Positions 33,401-42,400 of a DNA stretch of 64,000 bases are shown one piece after another. Each line of letters starts with the position of its first letter. The stretch's first letter is position 1. The translations under genes and the position numbers were made by a program. Source of the DNA: Brachypterus glaber (Eukaryota; Arthropoda; Insecta; Coleoptera; Kateretidae); assembly GCA_958510825.1 (NCBI GenBank), contig OY294048.1, forward strand, positions 10,495,589 to 10,559,588. The letters run 5' to 3'. The notes below the pieces were generated by a model. It did no database searches. It worked only from the letters and a program-made list of their open reading frames with translations, and was not told the DNA's origin.

Positions 33401-36400
33401 TTTATAAAAACATCTTTCTTATCCAGGGCCGTACGAAAGGGGGGAGGCGAAGGGGGCACTCGACCCGGGCACCTACACCTACAAGCAGGCACCAAATTCC
33501 TGACTAAGATATATATTTTTAAATGACCATACTCTTTCACAAATTATTGGATCAAATAAATTTTTCTGCTAAGAAAATGCTATGCAGGAAACAAAAATTT
33601 GGAGCTAGTTTCTTTTATTTACAGTGTAACCTCGATAATCCGGATTCTCGGTAAATCGGAGTCTTTGATAATTCGGACAAGCATTTGGTCGAATTTTTGA
33701 AGAATCCTTTTCTATAAAAGAATCGGGCAAAAAAAACATCATAAATTACTTACAAAATAATATAAAATGTAATAATGATGCTTCTGCTTTACATTATTTT
33801 TTGAAAATTAGTATAAAGGGTTTTTTTTTTGAGGTCGCTGAAACTGAATCCGATAAAACAAATCTAATTTCATCCAAGGGGTGTGGGTAACTGTTTTTAA
33901 ATGCCTAAATAAAAAATCTAACTCCAACCCCGGCCGCACCCGGGGACGAGGGATATGTGGAAAATGGGAAACTTTTTATCTGGCAGGGAACAGGGAACAC
34001 CTGTTGAAAATGACGGTTCTGCGCTGGTATAAATGGTGCACACACCCGTCATTTTCATTAGGGTTATCATCAGTCATCGGCGAATTTCCAGTGCTCGTTT
34101 GGACTTTATAAAAATTTCCCTCATAATTCGGCAAAATTATTCCGTAAGCCTATGTTTCTGTGTTTATTTTCAACGTTGATGAGTCATAACTGAATTTATT
34201 CCGATTAATGGTTATCATTTAATTTGCAGATAGGCTTCTTTTTGTTAGCACAGCAGAATATATATGATAATTATCAATTAGTAATTCTAGTTCGGTGCGA
34301 ACAAAGGTTGTCATAGAAACGTCCTTAAATTGCGACTCGGAAAACCTGTTCAAACTATGTAAATATTACTTTAATAAATAAAAGCGATCATTGTATTTGT
34401 TAAAATAGCATTGATCATTGAGAACGTTTCTTTTTTTATTATTATTCAAAATGGCGACTGGTTTTTGAGAGTATTTGTTCAATACATAATGTAGTAGGTC
34501 AAGGGCTGTTTCAATTTTTGGTTTTCAATATGATATAATACAATATTATTATACATATGTACATTATTATGTACAGTTAATTTCAACAAAACTGGAAAAG
34601 TGGGGTTATAAAAAAAAATTACATTGTGAACTATCTTTTATTTGACAAATATTTGTTTACTTGTTAATAAATTTAGTGTCAATATTGTTATTGCCACATC
34701 AATGTCAAAGTCAAAAAATGTTGGTGTATTTTTTTAAAATTGGGAGAGATAAAGCGGAAAAACAAGAATACTCGAAGAATACTGGTGTAAAACCCATAAT
34801 TATAATTTTTAAATTAAGGAACTATGAGGAATACCTAGTTGTAGGAGACCAATATACTAGTAGTGTTTTTTAAAAATAAAGGTATTTAAAACAAGTTTAT
34901 TAGATACAAAATATATTGATAAGGGGATTTAATAATAGACATTTTAGAATAGGGATATTTTAGAGCAGAAATACAGTAATTAACAATAGAGATACGCTTC
35001 AAAATCCAAATAGTATTTACTAAACAAAAATGCATAGAATAACATATGATTTTTGACATTGTTAAACTAACCTTATTTTTCAAACAGGCATAACCCCATT
35101 TAAATAATTCACATTCACACAACTAAATTTTATGGAAAACATGAAATTTTACTTAACCCCACTTTCCAGTTTTGTTGAAATCAACTGTACATAGTAATTA
35201 TTTTAAAGTATAAGGTCCAAAGTGTGGTCTACACCTTAGACCAAGTGGCATGCTAAACAGCTTCATCAAATTCGATAGGATCTTCAACTTTAAAGGGAGG
35301 CATTAAAGTTTTACATTTTAATACAGGGTGAGTTCAAAATAGATACATTTGTTTTAAGGGATAATTCTACATTAAAAATTATGAAAAAAGGTTCCTATAA
35401 AAATATGTCAAAAAACGGGTCTTAATGGCCCCTTCAAGGAAGGTCCAAAAATTAGTTTATTATTTAACAACTTAGGAACCATTTTCGAGAAAAATTAATT
35501 AATAAAAGCAATTTTTGGACCTATATTTATGGAAATTAGATAAAAAATATTTAATTAAATTGTTTTTTTTTAATATGTAGACTATAACAGCGCAAAAAAT
35601 TATTTTGATGAAGCTCGTTAGCTAAAAAATTTTTAACAGTTGTTTTAACAAATTTATATCGCAATATATTTTACAGCTATATTATGTGCAGTGTAAAATA
35701 TTTACTATTAAACATTTTTAAAAAGCTCTAATTTTAAGGGCCATTATATTGGCTTAAAAGTAAAGTCTCTGTCAGTGTTTACGACATGATAAATGCCGAA
35801 TACTGTTTTGTCATTGGTGGTTGCTATGCAACCGAGGTTCTCTACCAAACAGATAAATTTACTTAAAGGTTAATATAATGGTCCTAGGTTATTTAAAAAA
35901 GCTTATCTTACAATAATACCTAACATTGCAGCATAGTAGTGTCGTAAATTAAGTAAAAAATAATATCGATAGGTGCAGTTTTACCTTCCTAAATAACATA
36001 AAAGAAGCTTACAGCAAGCCGGTAAAAAAAACCGGCCGGTCGCATTTTGATTGCACGGTTAAATTTATCTTCTATAGTTTATATAGAAACAGCAATAAAA
36101 TATAAAGGATTTCAAAGTTAAAGTGAGATTAACATGTACACAGTCTGAGGTTAACCGACAGACACTTCAGATATACACTGAGATAAATTTTTACATCCAC
36201 GTGCATGGGTAATTTACTTGCAGCTGCTGCTGATGTGAATTTACACTCGAAGCGTAAAATATAAATGCGGTGTGTATTATATTTTTACATCCAGTGTGTA
36301 AAGTTTACACCAACGCGTAAATATACTTTTTAAATAAAACCCTTCAATTTATTAAAAATAAATAGAATAACCATTTTGTTATTTTTCTATTTATGCATAG

Positions 36401-39400
36401 TGTTTTATGGAAAAACTACGCAACAGAAAAATAAAACGTATATTTGTAATCAGCGCCCTAAAAAGTACCAATATAAAATAGAAACAGAAAACATACACAA
36501 GTCTTAACAACTCAAAATTTGTAGGCCAGTGTTACCGCCTAAATAAGTAAAATATTATAAAATGTATGTTTTAAGGATATTGTATTAATCACACTTTTTA
36601 AATAGTTACTTTTAATCAACACTTACCAATTATTTCTTTGAAACATCTAGATTGACAGCCACCAGACTCGATGAAGCAGGAATTCTGGCTTCTCGAGTCA
36701 CGTGACTAGCTTAACGCCACCGATTGGCTGGCTTGTACATCAGAAGTGTGATTTTTATACTTCGGGTGTATTGTTGTTAAAGGTATGCTTATAAAAATAC
36801 ACTTTCTTGAGCTCCGAGTGTATTGTTGCAGAAGGTATGGATGTAAAAATACACACTCTAGGTCAAAATCACCTCACCTATGTAGTGTCACATCAATGTT
36901 GATGTAAGTTTATATAAAGGTGTAAAATTTACACATTTATAGAGTGTATTTTTTTACACCTTTTCAATGTAATTTCTTTCAGTGTAGTCAAAACAAAGTC
37001 GCAAGCAAGTTGCAAAACAACTTTGCACTACAATATTTCAAGAACGCTTTGACATAGAGACTTGAAATTTGGAACACTTTTTCTCTACTACTTAGAAAAT
37101 GTTTATTCTAAATTTCTAGTCTCTCGGTCAAAGCGTTCTTGAAATAACGTAGTTTAAAGTTATCTTGCAACTTGCTTGTGACTTTAATTTGACTATAAAT
37201 TTTATCCATTCATTGAAAAACTGGCCCTTAGAGAGATATTATTATAGATATATTTAAAATATTAAATATTAGTAAATGTTTGCTGCCAATAATAAATATT
37301 TCTGGAATTTAGATCTTAAACATATGCACAAAATCTATTCGAAAACTGTACATAACATAGTAACTGTCCCAGTTTGTATAAAATTGGACAGCAGAAAAAT
37401 TGCAAAAACATTTAAATGCATTAATTTTGAAGTTTAAATTTATTAAAATATATAATTTTAAATTATGTACATAAATAATGTATTTTTAACCATATTTTGT
37501 ATATTCGTATACAGGGTGTCTTAGAACTCATGTGCCTAAATTATATGCTAAAGTGATCTTACTTTTGGTGATATAGGAGATCCATCCTAAACTTGAAGTT
37601 ACCACTTGAACTAAAAATTGACCAGTAAAAGTTAGATATCAGTTTCATATTTTATTGTTTAATTCTTAGTTTTAACCGGAGTTTTAATTTAAAACGTTTG
37701 TTTAAAACCAACAACCAGTTTTGGTTTAAGATGAATTTAGTTTGAGAAATCACAGTAAGTTAAAAATAGCTTCAGGTTAGTTATTAAAGAGTTTAACTTT
37801 TCATTGGAATATAGTTTAATGGAAAACCACTTACTTTTAAATTAAATAATATAAAATATAGTGAATTTAACTTTTAGATTGGTTAATTTTAAGTATATCC
37901 TATTAACAGAATGGTTGAAGGTAGATAGATAGTTTAATATATAATTTTGATACGTGAATTCTGAGGGAACGTTCAAGTATTACGTAACGCAAATTTTGAT
38001 CATTTTGGACTTTTTAAGCTTGGGGGCCCTGTAACGCTATTTCCTATACCATTAACATGGGCGTAACACTTCAAAATGACCCCCACCCCCCCTAGGAGCG
38101 TTACGTAATAATTAAACGTTCCCTGAGCGGCTAATCAGACAATTGTAAATAAAGTATTCCATCTAGATGACGTACAGTTGGACCCAAAAAAAAACACAAG
38201 ATTTAAATATGCTAAAATGTCAATTTTACTAATTATTTTATAGTTTAAGTAAGATTTTAAGAAATAGGTTAGATTAATTTGACAATTAATTGTCAGTTTT
38301 TTCAAAGTTTATTACAGAAAATGCATGCGAATAATGTCGAATATTAAAAAAATAATAATAATAAATAATAAACTGAAAAAACATTTTGAATATTTAATCA
38401 AATCAAAAATTTAAACACAATATTTAGTAAATTTTATGAAAAAATAAAATTTTTAACTCTAATAACCAAACATATAATTTATGAAAATTACGATTTTCGT
38501 TTAAAAAAAGGTTTTTTCCGGAGGTTTTTTTTCGCTTTTTTAATCTTGGAACTATCGATGCCGCGACGGGCTATGGTTTTTGACCCAGGAAAATTTGTAT
38601 TGTTTACAGCATGCACCGCATCTTGTAAATGGTATTCTCTCAAATAATTAAGTAAATTTTCATCCTGTATTTCATTTGATATCTTTCTTTCCGAGTCTGC
38701 ACGCCCTTTCCTCCCCCATCTATTTTTTTCTTCAATCTTAACCATTATTCTTTTTTCTATGATCTTAACACAACTCTCCGAAACACTAAATAACCTTGCC
38801 ACAATTAAAGGTCTCTATAGAGATCACTAGCCACAATCACTTCCTTACATCCTGCTTCCAATATACTAATAGTTTGAGATTTCTTAACATTTCTTAGCGC
38901 ATTTCTAATTACTTTATAATTATTATAAGTAATTTTGACAAATATTGTCAACATGACAAAGCCGTTGTTTTCTAATTATTGAATTTACGCAACTAAATTT
39001 TCAATCTTGTTTTTTTTTCGAATTCAACTGTACTTTGTTCAAATGTGCTGCTAAAGTTCTGGGACACCTTATATTATTAAAAATTTGTAGATTAATGGAT
39101 TTATAGATTTGCTTGCCATAACAACCTAACAATGCTTTTAATTTTGCATGTCGTACGAATATGAAACCTTGTCCGGAGGAAATAAAACCAAATCTTCAAG
39201 GTTTGTATTAGCAATATCTAAAAATATATATATTTTTGAATTTGAATTGTATTATTTGTCTGGGTTTTTATTGCTAGAACGATATAACAAAATCGAAATA
39301 GATACCACATAAAACATTTTCAATTGAGTCGTTTTGGGAATTACAGAAAATTATTTTATACTTAGTCACTTACACTGGCGAAAACTTACCCTTTTATGTA

Positions 39401-42400
39401 ACACAGGAATTATTATAATATTTATGTGGGTTTTACAGATATGGTGCAAAGTTCCCCGTAGCAGAAGTGTTTGCACCGCTCTAAAATTTAAAATTTAACA
39501 GCTATAAAAAGCATTTAATAATTTTTTTTTAAAGATATTGACTTATTTAAGTAAAACCCAGACAGCACATAATAACTATTAGATATCCAGGGGATATACT
39601 TTCTGGATATAGAGTACATTCATTGGATATCCTGGATAGCCATTAGATATCCCATGGACATCCAAATGCCGTCCTATATCCAGGATATCCATGAGATATC
39701 CATTGGACATCTATTTTTTAACCTCCCTATACTAGATATCCATTAGATATCCATCATGGATATCCTAGATATCCATGATGGAGGATATCTCGTGGATATC
39801 CTGGATATAGGCGGACATTTGGATGTCCATAGGATATCTAATGGCTATCCAGGCTATTCAATGGATATACCCTATATCCAGAAAGTATATCCCCTGGATA
39901 TCTAATAGTTATTATGTGCTTTCTGGGTAATTTTCAAAATAAATTATGTTCCTTAGATATTTCATTAAAATAAAGGTAAAACACCCTATTGAATCAATAA
40001 AATGTGGTGCAAAGTTACCCTAAATGACCTAACATTAGGCATCTAACATTCAACCACATTCATCTTACGTAGGTCAAATCGTTCTAACGTTATTTTCCAC
40101 CAGGGTAATCGTCAAGAAATGCTGAAGACAAAGTCATCTTTTCTCGTCTCGAAAATCGTCTATCTTGACGATCGAGACGAGAAGTTTGGTTTGGTTTCTC
40201 GACTCTTATGAAACCCTATATTCTAGAATACTGCCGATTTTTTTTGAAAAGCATTAATAGGTTTTATCAAGGTGGGCACTGAAATCGTAAATTTAACATC
40301 ATCATATCATTTTGACAAGAAATTTAAAAGTTGGGTTTAGCATAATTCTTATAATTACTTTAAAAATTAATTCTTACCTGTCAAACTAAATCAAACTATA
40401 TTGTAAAATGTACGATGTCAATGCGCCCACCCACTTGATAAAACCTATTAATGCTTTTTAAAAAAAATCGGCAGAATATAGCTATAACTGTGTACATTAA
40501 TCTCTGTAAATATCGCTCAGCAATAAAAACCAATAAAAATATATTTTTTAAGCTCCACCTATTTTTTTCTAGCACAACACAGTCCCATAACACAACAGGC
40601 TCAGACTTAGTGTCGGCACCCATGAGATCATGGTACGACGACCTCAACTCTCCGCTCATTCAGGAAGCGGGTGGAAACAACAAACAACTGAAATTAAGAT
40701 TTGACGTTAGCCAGTATGCCCCTGAAGAAATTGTTGTTAAAACCGTAGACAATAAATTATTGGTAAGTAAAAAAAAAATATTAAAAAAAATGACTTAAAT
40801 TGATGTACGCACATCTATAAAAATATTCATTATGGGAGGATTGGTGTAGTGGTCTACCGCGTCTGTACATGACAAGTCTACTACAACTAGCGTGAGTTCG
40901 ATTCTCACTGGCGCCGATTTGCCTTTTTCAGTTAATTAATAATTGAAATTTGGCGAAGGCGTAAGTGAAGCGGACACTCCCTATAAAAACTGGTTCGAAA
41001 GTCAGTATAAGCCTCTACTACTAGCCCACACAAGTCCTGGATTTAGGGGATGCTTAATTAAGTAGAATAGTAGGAGGTTAAACAAACATGTAATGTAGTA
41101 ACTATAATAAATTCAAAATCAGCCCCCCATTTTTTTGTGGGCTTCTTAAAATGCGAAAATTTTAAATGTTAACGGGCTGCCCCCTAATTTTATTTTTCCT
41201 TATAAAAAAATGCTCCAGACCAAATTTTCCCAAAATCAACCAATTCCTAGACGTCTCTACCAGCAAAAAAAGCATTTCAAAATTTCGCACCCTAATCCCC
41301 CCTCATTATATTTTTTAAACCACTGGTATTTGTTGTTAACCTAAAGTAGGGCTATAATTAATTATAGGTATTTAAAAAAATGTTTAGTCAAGTACTTTGA
41401 GTAATATATACAAGCGTGTCCTTTTTTCGTTTTTTTCTTACAATAGGCGATTTTTTTTATTTATTAAAAATGCCACAAATCGATTTAAAATACCATACTT
41501 ACTGGGAGAAAAAATCACTTTTATAGGATTTATAGTTTGAAGCTAGAAGACTATTTCTGCGGACAGACAGACGGACGGACGCACACAGGTAAAAAATTTT
41601 AAAAAAAAACGAAAAAAAATCATGAAGCGTCGAAAGTGGAATATTTATAACCCTTATAGTGTCCTCTAAATGATGTATATACATTTTTTTTTAAATGTTT
41701 GCGGTCTTGCTTAAAAAATTTAATTTAAGTGACACATTGCATATACAATATCTTCTTCTTTTGGAAAAAAATCAGATTTGATTTCTTTTGCATATTTTAA
41801 GGTTTAAAACAATGAAATAAACCTAAACAATAGAAAACTACTAAAATATTCAAAATTTTCAATTTTTTTAAATTGCGTTTTTTTTTATTTTAGTTTTTTT
41901 TAACAGCCTAATTTGAGGTTGAAAAAAAAAACTTTTTCGGTCAATTATGTAATTTTTTATACTGAATTTGAATCTGAATAAAAAACAACCTATCTTATAC
42001 GGTTTCTGAGATATCGTTAATAAACGGCCCACCCGGTATGCTTAAATTTAATTTGTTACGCAAGGCAAGGCAAACATTTAAAAAAAATGTATTCAAAACA
42101 TTTAGATGGCACTATAAGGTTTATAAATATTCAACATTCGACGCTTCTAGAAAGAAGAGTTATTAGTTAGTTGTTTCTTCGGAACCCTAAAAAGTAACAC
42201 TAAAATCATTATTGCATTGAAAATTTAATGGATTTATATAGTTCTCTCCGATTTTCTTCAATTGTTTGATATACAAAAATGGAGATTCTTAACCATCCCG
42301 TTCTTTTAAAGGGTTAACTGTGTGCGTGTCTTTATAAGGATATATTTAACAAATTAGTGTGTCATATATTAGACATGAACGATTCCAATCAACACCTTAA

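Larger units (their letters stand above)
21445..40572 (+). other. l(2)efl: l(2)efl intron 1, 19.1 kb, TE-rich
   Basis: No competing exon is recognised. It contains at least fifteen repeats listed separately: fold-backs, hAT, Harbinger and mariner elements, word-array elements and a LINE remnant. Unassigned stretches include 22412-24560, 25152-25742, 30691-32196, 35500-36175 and 39031-39556. Confidence 0.8.

Noticed and set aside
33263..33540. Open frames on both strands near 33.3-33.5 kb
   Set aside because: They cover a GC-rich hAT-like patch (CAGGGCCGTACGAAAGG); both strands are open by composition and there is no family match.
33622..33680. Complete pogo/Tigger element
   Set aside because: Only one end-like sequence is present; no matching right end or TA pair was found, so it is listed only as a fragment.
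40838..40920. Possible tRNA gene
   Set aside because: A- and B-box-like sequences and a T arm are present, but the 5' GGGAGGA and the 3' side cannot form an acceptor stem and the anticodon arm is poor. Better explained as a SINE head.
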